This document shows positions 47,493-55,636 of a DNA stretch of 64,000 nucleotides, in pieces; position 1 is the first letter of the stretch; every line of letters starts with the position of its first letter. Both the position numbers and the translations under genes were made by a program. The notes beneath the pieces were generated by a model. It worked only from the letters and a program-made list of their open reading frames with translations, was not told the origin of the DNA and made no database searches. The stretch is from Anaerolineales bacterium (lineage in GTDB: Bacteria > Chloroflexota > Anaerolineae > Anaerolineales > UBA11579), in assembly GCA_019454165.1 (NCBI GenBank), contig CP075367.1, positions 2,024,805-2,088,804 of the forward strand, given 5' to 3'.

Positions 47493-47521
47493 TTCTAAAG
47501 CGATTTTCTTGACACTGTCAA
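47492..47521 (-). promoter_or_regulatory. Promoter of the LacI-family regulator
   Basis: Minus strand TTGACA (47521-47516), 18-base spacer, TAGAAT (47497-47492), directly abutting the operator. The -35 sits within the 13-base palindrome TTGACACTGTCAA (47509-47521). Confidence 0.7.
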
Positions 47522-47536
47522 TAGCTGAATACAGAC

Positions 47537-47566
47537 TTGACATTATGTGAAAGCTAGTTTTATAAT
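47537..47566 (+). promoter_or_regulatory. Promoter of the metal importer operon
   Basis: Perfect TTGACA (47537-47542), 18-base spacer, perfect TATAAT (47561-47566), the best sigma-70-type promoter in the window. Confidence 0.8.
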
Positions 47567-47579
47567 TAGGCATTCCTAA
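47566..47579. promoter_or_regulatory. Putative metalloregulator operator at the importer's transcription start
   Basis: TTAGGCATTCCTAA, a perfect TTAGG-N4-CCTAA palindrome that begins at the last base of the -10 and covers the expected start site. The half-site resembles DtxR/MntR-family operators (TTAGG...CCTAA). Which protein binds it is unknown. Confidence 0.6.
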
Positions 47580-47594
47580 ATTATGGAGAGTTTT

Positions 47595-48524
47595 GTGAAA
47601 CGTAATATCCCCACCCTATTCTTTGCTATTGCTTTGGCGTTTACCCTGAGCGCTTGCACCACCCCGAGCCAAGACAGCGGAAAGCTGCAAGTAGTCACCA
47701 CCATCGGCCAAATTGCAGACGCCGCCCAGAACATTGGGGGCGATCTCATCGAAGTAACGCCCCTGATGGGTCCAGGAGTAGACCCCCACTTGTATGTGGC
47801 CTCCGAGGGCGATGTGACCACCCTGCAAAACGCAGACGTGATCTTGTACAACGGTCTATTTCTGGAAGCCCAAATGGTTGGCATCCTGGAGCAGATCAGC
47901 GAATACAAGACCGTCGTAGCTGTCGCCGAGAGCATTCCGGCAGAACGCCTGCTGGCCTCCCCCGTTTACCCTGATGAGCATGACCCGCACGTCTGGTTTG
48001 ATGTGCAGCTCTGGCAGTTCGTCGTAGCGGAGGTGCGCGATACCCTGATGGCCGCTGACCCTGAGAATGCTGCCGCCTTTGAAGCCAACGCAGCCGCCTA
48101 CCTGGCAGAACTGGACACGCTGGACAGCTACGTCAGATCAGAAGCCGAACGGCTGCCAGCCGACGAGCGCATCCTCATCACCGCCCACGATGCGTTCAAC
48201 TACTTTGGGCGTGCCTATGGCTTCGAGGTGATGGGCTTGCAAGGCATCAGCACCCAGTCTGAGGCCAGCACATCGGATGTGCAAGAGCTGGCCACCACCA
48301 TCGTGGAACGCCAGGTGCCGGCTGTGTTCATCGAATCGTCGGTACCGGTGCGCACGGTCGAAGCCCTGCAGGAGGCCGTACGCGCCCGCGGGCATGAGGT
48401 CGCCATCGGCGGGCAATTATTCTCAGATGCTATGGGCTCCCCGGATACGCCCGAGGGAACTTATCTCGGGATGGTGCGCCACAACATCGATACCATCGTC
48501 GGCGCGTTGCTCGGCGGGAATTGA
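47595..48524 (+). CDS. Zn/Mn ABC transporter substrate-binding lipoprotein (ZnuA/TroA family)
   Basis: Extracytoplasmic metal-binding lipoprotein of cluster A-I. The GTG at 47595 is preferred because GGAG lies 6 bases before it and it gives a compact signal ([21 protein letters not shown]); the ATG at 47583 would add four residues. The metal ligands are visible: His in GVDPHLY, His in HDPHVWFD, His in [12 protein letters not shown] and Asp in [10 protein letters not shown]. There is no His-rich loop, which fits a manganese or mixed Mn/Zn binder of the TroA kind better than a ZnuA. It is the first gene of a four-gene operon. Confidence 0.92.
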   Translation: MKRNIPTLFFAIALAFTLSACTTPSQDSGKLQVVTTIGQIADAAQNIGGDLIEVTPLMGPGVDPHLYVASEGDVTTLQNADVILYNGLFLEAQMVGILEQISEYKTVVAVAESIPAERLLASPVYPDEHDPHVWFDVQLWQFVVAEVRDTLMAADPENAAAFEANAAAYLAELDTLDSYVRSEAERLPADERILITAHDAFNYFGRAYGFEVMGLQGISTQSEASTSDVQELATTIVERQVPAVFIESSVPVRTVEALQEAVRARGHEVAIGGQLFSDAMGSPDTPEGTYLGMVRHNIDTIVGALLGGN

Positions 48525-48531
48525 GGCACAC

Positions 48532-49290
48532 ATGGATGCAGATAAACTCGCAGTCCAAGTAGCCGACCTGACGGTCGCTTACCAGGAGAAGCCAGTCTTG
48601 TGGGACGTCGACCTCGACGTCCCACAAGGCGTTTTGATGGCGATCGTCGGCCCCAATGGGGCCGGCAAGACCACCATGCTCAAAGCCATTCTTGGCCTGC
48701 TGACGCCGGCCGCCGGGCATGTTTCCATCTTCGGCAAGCCCTACCAGCAGCAACGCAGCCTGGTGGGCTATGTTCCGCAGCGCGGCAGCGTGGATTGGGA
48801 CTTCCCCACCAGCGTGCTGGACGTGGTCATGATGGGCAACTATGGCAAGTTGGGCTGGGTGCGCCGCCCCGGCGCAGCTGACCGCCGCGCCGCCCAGAGC
48901 GCTTTGGAGAAAGTAGGCATGGCCGATTACGCGGATCGTCAGATCAGCCAACTTTCAGGTGGCCAGCAGCAGCGCACCTTCTTGGCGCGCGCCCTGATGC
49001 AGGATGCGCAGGTGTATTTTATGGATGAGCCCTTCCAAGGTGTTGACGCCACCACCGAGCGCGCCATCGTGGATCTTTTAAAAGAGCTGCGTGCCCAGGG
49101 CAAGACCGTGCTGGCGGTGCACCACGATCTGCAAACCGTGCCCGAGTACTTTGATTGGGTGATGCTCTTGAACGTACGCCGCATCGCCAGCGGCCCGGTC
49201 AATGAAGTATTTACCGACGAGAACCTGCGCGCCGCCTATGGTGGCCGGGTCGGCTTCCTTAACAAGCGACAAGACCATGAGCCTGCTTGA
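48532..49290 (+). CDS. Metal ABC transporter ATP-binding protein
   Basis: ATPase of the Zn/Mn importer, 252 aa. The ATG at 48532 lies 8 bases after the binding-protein stop; the longer frame from 48277 is a shadow. Walker A is [10 protein letters not shown], the signature [15 protein letters not shown] and Walker [12 protein letters not shown], followed by the H-loop VLAVHHDLQ. The segment [22 protein letters not shown] is typical of metal-type ATPases. Its end overlaps the first permease gene by 14 bases. Confidence 0.96.
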   Translation: MDADKLAVQVADLTVAYQEKPVLWDVDLDVPQGVLMAIVGPNGAGKTTMLKAILGLLTPAAGHVSIFGKPYQQQRSLVGYVPQRGSVDWDFPTSVLDVVMMGNYGKLGWVRRPGAADRRAAQSALEKVGMADYADRQISQLSGGQQQRTFLARALMQDAQVYFMDEPFQGVDATTERAIVDLLKELRAQGKTVLAVHHDLQTVPEYFDWVMLLNVRRIASGPVNEVFTDENLRAAYGGRVGFLNKRQDHEPA

Positions 49291-50413
49291 CCTGCTCAAC
49301 AGCCTGCTGTTCGACCACACCATCCGCACGGTGGCGCTGGGCACGGCCACGCTCGGCATCGTCAGCGGAGTGCTGGGCAGCTTTGCGGTGCTGCGCAAGC
49401 AAAGCCTGCTGGGCGATGCGCTCTCGCACGCCGCCCTGCCAGGCGTAGCGATCGCCTACATGCTCACCGGCAGCAAATCGCCGGCGGTGCTGATGCTAGG
49501 CGCCGGGGCGGCTGGGGTGCTGGCCATCCTGCTGCTGATCAACATCACTCGCCAAACCCGCCTCAAAGAAGACAGCGTACTGGGCATTGTGCTGTCCGTA
49601 TTCTTCGGCTTTGGTCTGCTGCTACTCACCTTCCTGCAACGCAACCCAGATGCACGCCAGGCGGGGCTCAACACCTTTCTGTTCGGCCAAGCCGCTACCC
49701 TGCTCACGCGGGATGTAGTCACCATGGCCATTTTTGGCGGCTTAGCCCTATTGTTCGTGGCCGTATTCTGGAAAGAGTTCAAACTGCTGAGCTTCGACCG
49801 CGAATTTGGCGCTAGCTTGGGCTTGCCCATGCCCCGCATTGACATGCTGCTCACCACGCTTTTGGTCGTCGCAGTTGTGATCGGCCTGCAGGCAGTGGGC
49901 GTAGTGCTGATGAGCGCCATGCTGGTCGCGCCGGGCGCGGCCGCCCGCCAATGGACTAACCACTTGGGCCGCATGACCCTGCTCTCGGCCTTGTTCGGCG
50001 CACTGGCCGGCGTGGCCGGCGCCCTCTTGAGCAGCCTGGGCACTGGGCTCTCCACCGGGCCGGTGATCGTGCTGTGCATCAGCGTGATCGTGCTGTTCTC
50101 GCTGGTCATGGCGCCCAACCGCGGCCTGCTGTGGAATTATCTGCGCCAATGGCGCAACCGCCGCCGCCTACGCACCGAAGCGGTGCTGGAGAACATCTAC
50201 TTGATGAGCTCGCAGCACGATGACCCCAGCCATCCGCATGCCATCACCGCCCTGGAGGCGGTAAGCGGCGCCGGCAACGTGCGCCGCTCACTCGAGGAGC
50301 TGCAACGCCGCGGGCTGGCCGTTCCATACGATGGCAACAAATGGGCCCTGACCGCCGAGGGTGTGCGCGCCGCGCAAACCCGGCTGCAGCCGGCCCAGAA
50401 GGATGAAAAATGA
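49277..50413 (+). CDS. Metal ABC transporter permease with C-terminal DtxR-like winged helix (first)
   Basis: ABC-3 family permease of 378 aa; such permeases usually have about 280. The membrane part (residues 1-295) has about eight segments and the family motif [19 protein letters not shown]. After [24 protein letters not shown] comes a cytoplasmic domain at about 305-378: [10 protein letters not shown], then [20 protein letters not shown] and [16 protein letters not shown]. This is the helix-turn-helix-wing pattern of DtxR-type repressors, without their metal-binding and dimerisation domains. The ATG at 49277 follows the family start. The role of the fused domain is unknown. Confidence 0.93.
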   Translation: MSLLDLLNSLLFDHTIRTVALGTATLGIVSGVLGSFAVLRKQSLLGDALSHAALPGVAIAYMLTGSKSPAVLMLGAGAAGVLAILLLINITRQTRLKEDSVLGIVLSVFFGFGLLLLTFLQRNPDARQAGLNTFLFGQAATLLTRDVVTMAIFGGLALLFVAVFWKEFKLLSFDREFGASLGLPMPRIDMLLTTLLVVAVVIGLQAVGVVLMSAMLVAPGAAARQWTNHLGRMTLLSALFGALAGVAGALLSSLGTGLSTGPVIVLCISVIVLFSLVMAPNRGLLWNYLRQWRNRRRLRTEAVLENIYLMSSQHDDPSHPHAITALEAVSGAGNVRRSLEELQRRGLAVPYDGNKWALTAEGVRAAQTRLQPAQKDEK

Positions 50414-51522
50414 GCAGCGCACAGATCGAAATTCAGCTGATCGGCATCGTGGTGGCCGCGGCCTGCGCCCTGCCCGGCGTATTTCTGGTGCTGCGCGGCA
50501 TGGCCATGATGAGCGATGCCATCAGCCACACCGTGCTGCTCGGCATTGTACTGGGCTTTCTAATCACCGGGGATCTCGAATCCCCCTGGTTGTTGTTTGG
50601 CGCGGCCGCCATGGGCCTGCTCACTGTCAGTCTCACCGAATTACTCAACCGCACGCGGCTGGTGAAGCAAGATGCGGCAATTGGCCTCGTCTTCCCTGCC
50701 CTGTTCAGCATCGCCGTCATCCTCATTTCGCGCTTTGCACGCGGCGTTCATCTGGATACGGATGCGGTGCTGCTAGGCGAGCTGGCCTTCGCTCCGTTCG
50801 ACCGCTTAATGCTTTTTGGCGCCCTGCTGCCGCGCTCGCTAGTGGTCATGAGCATCATTTTGGTCATCAACTTGCTCTTCATCCTGGCGCTCTACAAAGA
50901 ACTCAAGCTGGCGACGTTCGACGCCGGGTTGGCCGCAGCGCTGGGCTTCTCGCCGGCCCTGATCCACTATGGGCTGATGGGCATGGTTTCCATCACTGCG
51001 GTCGGAGCGTTCGACGCGGTAGGCTCCATCCTGGTGGTGGCGTTCATGGTGGCGCCGGCCGCGGCCGCCTACCTGCTGACCGACAAGCTGGAGCGCATGC
51101 TGCTCTACAGCGTCGGTTTGGGCGCGCTGGGTGCGGTGGGCGGCTATTGGATGGCCCACCTGATGGACGCCAATATTGCCGGGTCGATGGCGACGGTGAT
51201 CGGCCTGTTGTTTCTGCTGTGCCTGCTGTTCGCCCCCGAGCGCGGGCTGCTGGCCACCGCGGCCCGCCGCCAGCGGCAGCGCTGGGAGTTTGCGCAGACC
51301 ATGCTGACGATCCACCTGCTCCACCACGAGGGAACGCCCGAAGCAGGGGTTGAGAACCGGCTGGACCACTTGCACGACCATTTGCGCTGGGAGCCTGCTT
51401 TTGCCCAAGGCGTGGTGCAGCGAGCCGACGAGCGCGGTCTAGTGCGCCTGGAAAATGGCAGCCTGCACCTGACGGAAGCTGGCCGCGGGCTGGCAACAAC
51501 AATGCTGACTGAGAAACGCTAA
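50410..51522 (+). CDS. Metal ABC transporter permease with C-terminal winged helix (second)
   Basis: Second ABC-3 permease, 370 aa, overlapping the first by four bases (ATGA). The family motif is MMSDAISHTVLLGIVLG. The membrane part ends near residue 275 (LLFAPERGLLATAARRQRQR), a sequence placed like that of the first permease. The C-terminal extension again has a winged-helix look: EFAQTMLTIHLLHH, AFAQGVVQRADERGLVRLE and LHLTEAGRGLATTML. The two extensions share layout but little identity, which suggests an old duplication. The two permeases are expected to form a heterodimer, putting two winged helices side by side in the cytoplasm. Confidence 0.93.
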   Translation: MSSAQIEIQLIGIVVAAACALPGVFLVLRGMAMMSDAISHTVLLGIVLGFLITGDLESPWLLFGAAAMGLLTVSLTELLNRTRLVKQDAAIGLVFPALFSIAVILISRFARGVHLDTDAVLLGELAFAPFDRLMLFGALLPRSLVVMSIILVINLLFILALYKELKLATFDAGLAAALGFSPALIHYGLMGMVSITAVGAFDAVGSILVVAFMVAPAAAAYLLTDKLERMLLYSVGLGALGAVGGYWMAHLMDANIAGSMATVIGLLFLLCLLFAPERGLLATAARRQRQRWEFAQTMLTIHLLHHEGTPEAGVENRLDHLHDHLRWEPAFAQGVVQRADERGLVRLENGSLHLTEAGRGLATTMLTEKR

Positions 51523-51550
51523 AAAAAAGCCCGCATATGCGGGCTTTTTT
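51523..51550 (+). terminator. Terminator of the metal importer operon
   Basis: 14-bp perfect stem AAAAAAGCCCGCAT / ATGCGGGCTTTTTT. Confidence 0.9.
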
Positions 51551-51677
51551 CTTGTACTGCATTGGTGTAAGCAGGATGTGTACCGAGGCTACGAGTAGAG
51601 TTTCGTTACTCGGCGCAGGCGAATAGAAACTCTTAGGTGCAGCACTGTCAGGGGCTGCATTGCCTTATTGCGTGGAG

Positions 51678-51697
51678 TAGCGGCGTCAGCCGCTACA
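51678..51697. repeat. Hairpin downstream of tRNA-Glu
   Basis: GTAGCGGC (51678-51685) pairs with GCCGCTAC (51690-51697). It lies 4 bases past the tRNA 3' end without a T-run. The rest of 51551-51677 shows no gene. Confidence 0.4.
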
Positions 51698-51701
51698 TAT
51701 A

Positions 51702-51774
51702 TGCCCCCACGGGGAGTCGAACCCCGGTTTTGGCCTTGAGAGGGCCACGTCCTAGGCCACTAGACGATGAGGGC
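51702..51774 (-). tRNA. tRNA-Glu (anticodon CTC)
   Basis: On the minus strand the 73 bases fold as a tRNA: acceptor stem GCCCTCA with TGGGGGC, D-arm with TCTAGTGGCCTAGGA, anticodon stem TGGCC/GGCCA with loop CTCTCAA (anticodon CTC, reads GAG), and T-arm CGGGGTTCGACTCCCCG. The 3' CCA is not encoded. A short reading frame across it on the other strand is meaningless. Confidence 0.96.
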
Positions 51775-51796
51775 TTGCGGCTGCGCCGCGCTGGAG

Positions 51797-51857
51797 TTGC
51801 TACTCGGCTGTCGCCGAGTGACGCAACGTCCACTGCTTATGAGCGAATCTATCGCTC
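51797..51857. repeat. Two hairpins upstream of tRNA-Glu
   Basis: GTTGC-T-ACTCGGC-TGTC-GCCGAGT-GAC-GCAAC (51797-51829) and GAGCGA-ATCTA-TCGCTC (51841-51857). They lie between the stop of the 51894 gene and the tRNA on the same strand, so they may terminate the gene or mark tRNA processing. Confidence 0.4.
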
Positions 51858-51893
51858 GCAGGGCGAGATTTTACCAGCAATCGAGCAAGCTGT

Positions 51894-52682
51894 TTAGACC
51901 TTCTTCTGCGGCCAGGGGATGAAGGCGGGGGTGCGCTTCATGTAGGCGGCGTAACCCGGTTTGCGCTCGGCCAGGGTTTTGTCGAGCATGTCGACGCCGG
52001 AGACGTAACGCAGCAGCCAGGTCATGAGGATGGGGCTGAACACGGTCCACCAGCCGAAGCCTCCAGCGACAGCCAACAACCAAAAGGCCCACCACTGGAC
52101 CGCATCGCCGAAGTAGTTGGGGTGGCGAGTGAGCGCCCACAGTCCACTATCCAACACTTTCCCCTTGTTGGCCGGGTTGGCTTTGAAGCGAGCCAGCTGC
52201 CAATCGCCAATGGCTTCGAAGTAGAAGCCGAGCAGCCAGAGCGCGGCGGCGGCCGCATCCAGCCAGCCGAAGGGACGCAGGCCGAGCACGGCGGCAAGCA
52301 ACGGCGCGCTGATGAGCCAAAGCAACGCAGCTTGCAAGAGGAACACCTTGAAGAAGCTGCGCCACCACCAACTGTCGCCAGCCTCTTGGCGCCATTTGGC
52401 GTAACGGAAGTCCTCGCCCTTGCCGTGGTTGCGCCGGGCGATATGGATGGCAAGGCGCAAACCCCAGATGGTGACGAGCGCCAGCAGCAACGCGCCGCGC
52501 TCCAGCAGCCCGCCACCCGGCGTGAGAGCAGCGTACAGCCAAGCGGTGGTGACGAAGCCGCTGCCCCAGAACATGTCGACAATGCTGGAGTCTTTGATGG
52601 GCAGGCTGAGCAGCCACCACAGAATGCTGAGGGCGAGCAAAAATGCTCCGGTAGAGAGGAAAACGGTCCAAAAGAGGCTCAT
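51894..52682 (-). CDS. DUF1295 / steroid 5-alpha-reductase-like membrane protein
   Basis: Membrane protein of 262 aa in the DUF1295 family, related to steroid 5-alpha-reductases and isoprenylcysteine methyltransferases. About six hydrophobic segments. Family motifs: IKDSSIVDMFWGSGFV, LRLAIHIARRNHGKGEDFRY, GLWALTRHPNYFGDAVQWW and MLDKTLAERKPGYAAYMKRTPAFIP. The ATG at 52682 is favoured: TACTAT ends 6 bases before it and no Shine-Dalgarno is seen, consistent with a leaderless message. It may reduce an isoprenoid or fatty-acyl chain; the substrate is unknown. Confidence 0.88.
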   Translation of the reverse strand: MSLFWTVFLSTGAFLLALSILWWLLSLPIKDSSIVDMFWGSGFVTTAWLYAALTPGGGLLERGALLLALVTIWGLRLAIHIARRNHGKGEDFRYAKWRQEAGDSWWWRSFFKVFLLQAALLWLISAPLLAAVLGLRPFGWLDAAAAALWLLGFYFEAIGDWQLARFKANPANKGKVLDSGLWALTRHPNYFGDAVQWWAFWLLAVAGGFGWWTVFSPILMTWLLRYVSGVDMLDKTLAERKPGYAAYMKRTPAFIPWPQKKV

Positions 52683-52688
52683 GCCGCA

Positions 52689-52694
52689 ATAGTA
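52689..52694 (-). promoter_or_regulatory. -10 element of the leaderless DUF1295 transcript
   Basis: Minus-strand TACTAT with a 6-base spacing to the ATG at 52682. Confidence 0.45.
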
Positions 52695-52724
52695 CCGTAT
52701 CCAAAGTGGGAGAAAGGCGTGGGC

Positions 52725-52751
52725 TATAATCTCCATATTCCGCCTTGGAGG
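52725..52751 (+). promoter_or_regulatory. -10 element and ribosome binding site of the acyl-CoA mutase gene
   Basis: TATAAT at 52725-52730 and GGAGG at 52747-52751, the latter 8 bases before ATG 52760. The spacing decides for ATG 52760 over the TTG at 52745. Confidence 0.6.
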
Positions 52752-52759
52752 CTGCTTGC

Positions 52760-54439
52760 ATGTACGATCGCGACAAGATTGAACAGATCCGCGAAGAAAA
52801 AGAGACCTGGGAAGAAGGCACCCTGAAACAAGGCAGCAGCCGCTTACCTGAACGCAAAAAGCAGTTCGTCACCACCTCCTCAGAACCCATAAACCGCCTG
52901 TACACGCCGCTGGACGTGGCCGGCCTGGATTACAGCCAGGACCTGGGCATGCCGGGCGAGTACCCCTTCACGCGGGGGGTGCACCCCACCCTGCACCGCA
53001 GCAAGCTGTGGACGATGCGCATGTTCGCCGGGTTTGGCTCGGCGGAGGAGACCAACAAGCGCTTCAAGTACCTGCTGGAACAGGGGCAGACCGGGCTCTC
53101 GACGGCGTTCGATCTGGCAACCCTGATGGGCTACGACACCGACCAGCCGGAAGCCGAGGGCGAGTTCGGCGTGTGCGGAGTGGCGGTGTCCTCCTTGAAA
53201 GATATGGAGATCTTGTTCGATGGCATCCCGCTCGACAAGGTTTCGACGAGCATGACGATCAACTCGCCGGCGTCCATCATCTGGGCGATGTACATTGCCG
53301 CGGCGGAGAAACAGGGCGTGCGGCCTGAGCAGCTGCGCGGCACGCTGCAGAACGACATTTTGAAAGAGTACATTGCGCAGAAAGAGTACATCTTCCCGCC
53401 GGAGCCTTCGATGCGGCTGGTGACGGACACGGTGGAGTATGCGGCGCAGCACTTGCCGCAATGGAACCCGATCAGCATTTCGGGCTACCACATCCGCGAG
53501 GCGGGCAGCACTGCGGCACAAGAGCTGGCCTTCACGCTGGCCGATGGCCTCGAGTACGTGCGCTGGGGGATTGCCCGCGGGCTGGATATTGACGATTTTG
53601 CGCCGCGGTTGAGCTTCTTCTTCAATGCGCACAACGACTTCTTCGAGGAGATTGCCAAGTACCGGGCGGCGCGGCGGATTTGGGCGCGCCAGATGCGCGA
53701 GGTGTTTGGCGCCAAGAACCCGCGCAGCTGGTTGATGCGCTTCCACACCCAGACGGCGGGCGTCTCGCTGACGGCGCAGCAGCCGGAGAACAATGTGGTG
53801 CGCGTAGCGATCCAGGCGTTGGCGGCAGTGCTGGGCGGAACGCAGAGCCTGCACACCAACAGCATGGACGAGGCGCTGGCGCTGCCGAGTGAGCACGCCG
53901 TGACGGTGGCGCTGCGCACGCAGCAGATCATTGCCGAAGAGAGCGGTGTGACCAATACAGTAGACCCGCTGGGCGGCAGCTTCTTTGTGGAAGCACAGAC
54001 CGACCGGATGGAGCGCGAGGCGCTGGCGTATTTTGCGCAGATCGATGCAATGGGCGGCGTGCTGCCGGCGATCGAGCGCGGCTTCTTCCAGAGCGAGATC
54101 GCCGAGGCAGCCTACCAATACCAGCGCGAGATCGATTCGAACGAGCGCCTGATCGTGGGCGTGAACGCCTACGCGGACGCGGCGGGCTACAACGTGCCGA
54201 TCCTGCAAATGGACCCGGAGGGCGAGAAGCGCCAGGTGGCGCGCCTGCAGGCGCTGCGCAAGGAGCGCGATGCGGGGGCGGTGGGCCAGGCGCTGGACCG
54301 CCTGCGGATCGCCTGCCAGGGCACCGAGAACACGATGCCATACCTGCTGGATGCGGTGCGGGCCTATGCGACCCTGGGCGAGATCATGAGCCTGATGAAG
54401 GTGGAGTTCGGGGTGTACGAAGAAAGTACGGAAATCTAG
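52760..54439 (+). CDS. Acyl-CoA mutase large subunit (methylmalonyl-CoA mutase family)
   Basis: Cobalamin-dependent carbon-skeleton mutase subunit, 559 aa, holding the substrate-binding TIM barrel but no B12-binding domain; a separate small subunit is needed and is not in the window. Family motifs: [64 protein letters not shown] and [11 protein letters not shown]. In methylmalonyl-CoA mutase the residue that stacks near the corrin (Tyr 89 of the Propionibacterium enzyme) lies in TMY; here the position is His (PTLH). The Arg that holds the substrate carboxylate (PSMR) is kept. Methylmalonyl-CoA is therefore likely but another acyl-CoA is possible. Confidence 0.92.
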   Translation: MYDRDKIEQIREEKETWEEGTLKQGSSRLPERKKQFVTTSSEPINRLYTPLDVAGLDYSQDLGMPGEYPFTRGVHPTLHRSKLWTMRMFAGFGSAEETNKRFKYLLEQGQTGLSTAFDLATLMGYDTDQPEAEGEFGVCGVAVSSLKDMEILFDGIPLDKVSTSMTINSPASIIWAMYIAAAEKQGVRPEQLRGTLQNDILKEYIAQKEYIFPPEPSMRLVTDTVEYAAQHLPQWNPISISGYHIREAGSTAAQELAFTLADGLEYVRWGIARGLDIDDFAPRLSFFFNAHNDFFEEIAKYRAARRIWARQMREVFGAKNPRSWLMRFHTQTAGVSLTAQQPENNVVRVAIQALAAVLGGTQSLHTNSMDEALALPSEHAVTVALRTQQIIAEESGVTNTVDPLGGSFFVEAQTDRMEREALAYFAQIDAMGGVLPAIERGFFQSEIAEAAYQYQREIDSNERLIVGVNAYADAAGYNVPILQMDPEGEKRQVARLQALRKERDAGAVGQALDRLRIACQGTENTMPYLLDAVRAYATLGEIMSLMKVEFGVYEESTEI

Positions 54440-54776
54440 ATTCAGCCGCAGATGAACGCGGATAAACGCAGATAGAAGATGTTGTTCGGTTTGGGTGTGG
54501 GGGTATGGGGTGCAACCTAAAAGATATCTGCTTTGGGTCCGGCTAGTTTTAATAATCATCATGGCCAAAGGAGAGGCGGGGGTCAGGCCGTTAATAGTTA
54601 ATAGTTCAAGGGCCTTGACAGCAGATTGGCAGGCGCATAAGGGAAACCTGCGGATGGAGTCCATGCCTAGCTGATACTACAAATTTGAGGTATCAGGCGT
54701 TCATAGAGCCTACTGTCAAGCTTTTGTAACACCAGTGCAGAAACAGCAGGTCAACGCGATGTTGGGTTTTGAATAC
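54440..54776. other. Gene-free region with short tandem and simple repeats
   Basis: No gene is visible. Bases 54448-54477 are three imperfect 10-base units (GCAGATGAAC, GCGGATAAAC, GCAGATAGAA), a known kind of short intergenic repeat. Bases 54588-54604 contain GTTAATAGTTAATAGTT. The rest shows no hairpin or open frame with coding character. Confidence 0.5.
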
Positions 54777-54808
54777 AAAAAGCGCAGCGGGTCTCCCGCT
54801 GCGCTTTT
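54777..54808 (-). terminator. Terminator after the DhaL-like gene
   Basis: 14-bp stem AAAAGCGCAGCGGG and its complement around TCT, with a T-run on the minus strand; it lies 25 bases past the stop at 54834. Confidence 0.85.
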
Positions 54809-54833
54809 GATTCTGGGTACAGGGAACTACTGG

Positions 54834-55478
54834 CTACTTGCTGAGGTTGCCCACCACATCCAGCAGGGTTTTAAGGACCAACTCGCTGGATTGGGCGCGG
54901 TGGGGTGTGGGGGCCATGGCGCTGTCGGCGACGAGGGCTTTAATGAGGGCTTCGCCGGTGGTGGCGCCTTGGTTTTTGGCGTTCATGTAGGTGAGGCCAG
55001 CGTTGATGAGGTCTTGCATATTGATCTTGTCGTCATCGGCGCCTGAGGCGGCGGTTTGGCCGCCGGTGAGCTGGGTCAGCAGGCTGCCGAGCGCCCCGGC
55101 GCCGGATAGGCTGCCAGCGCTGGCGGGCGCCTGCGCCTGGCCGCCGCCCATGAGCAGCTGGATGAGCTGCAGGATATTGTTGGGGTCGATCTCGCGGCCT
55201 TGGAACTGGCGGGCGGCCTGCTGCAGGCCCTTGGCGTACAGCTGGGCGGAGCCGCTGTTCTTCTGCGAGAGCAGCTGGGCGGCATAGTCAAGCTGAGCGG
55301 CCTGCGGGCTGCTCTGCTTTTGCTCGACAGCCTGGGTGATGAGCTTGAAGACTTCGACCATGTTGTCGCCGTGGTCGTGGTTTTGGGTGTCAGCTTTATT
55401 GAGCTGGGTCTGCTGCTGGGCAAGGGTTTTGACCACCTGAGAGAACAAGGGGCCGAGGTCGATCTGGTTGTTGGACAT
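54834..55478 (-). CDS. DhaL/DAK2-like helical protein, function unknown
   Basis: 214-aa protein. The ATG at 55478 has GGAAGGAACG upstream; the longer frame from 55595 reads through repeat sequence. The part NHDHGDNMVEVFKLITQAVE (about residues 33-52) and GSAQLYAKGLQQAARQFQG recall the DhaL (DAK2) helical barrel of dihydroxyacetone kinases, where GDGDHGxNM binds Mg-ADP. Here the motif reads DHGDNM and is reduced. A Gly/Ala-rich middle leads to a second helical part (MQDLINAGLTYMNAK). The relation is tentative. Confidence 0.6.
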   Translation of the reverse strand: MSNNQIDLGPLFSQVVKTLAQQQTQLNKADTQNHDHGDNMVEVFKLITQAVEQKQSSPQAAQLDYAAQLLSQKNSGSAQLYAKGLQQAARQFQGREIDPNNILQLIQLLMGGGQAQAPASAGSLSGAGALGSLLTQLTGGQTAASGADDDKINMQDLINAGLTYMNAKNQGATTGEALIKALVADSAMAPTPHRAQSSELVLKTLLDVVGNLSK

Positions 55479-55559
55479 TGGGTGCGTTCCTTCCACTAAA
55501 GTGTGCGAATAGTAACGCAGGGCTGAGCGGATTACAAGAACGGCATGACTATAGAAACG

Positions 55560-55632
55560 AGTCAGCGAGGGTCCTTCGCTGCGCTCAGGACGCACGTGTT
55601 ACAGAGATTGTTCAGTACTTTGCAATGACGGG
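55560..55632. repeat. Degenerate dispersed repeat remnant
   Basis: GAGGGTCCTTCGCTGCGCTC (55568-55587) and TTTGCAATGACGGGAAGGC (55619 onward) are like the halves of the common intergenic element 'TTCGCTGCGCTC...GCAATGACG'. It lies between the DhaL-like gene start and the pfkA stop. Compare 9682-9706. Confidence 0.4.
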
Positions 55633-55636
55633 AAGG

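Noticed and set aside
51637-51897. Short plus-strand reading frame across the tRNA
   Set aside because: It translates the complement of tRNA-Glu and flanking hairpins.
52745-52760. TTG start for the acyl-CoA mutase
   Set aside because: The TTG lies within the Shine-Dalgarno TTGGAGG that serves the ATG at 52760.
52760-54439. Acyl-CoA mutase considered truncated because it lacks the B12 domain
   Set aside because: A separate large and small subunit is a common layout; the gene ends naturally and the barrel is complete.
52880-54664. Open frame of 594 codons on the minus strand opposite the acyl-CoA mutase gene
   Set aside because: It mirrors a clearly conserved gene. Its product is Arg/His/Leu-rich without any recognisable motif, as expected for the antisense of a GC-rich gene.
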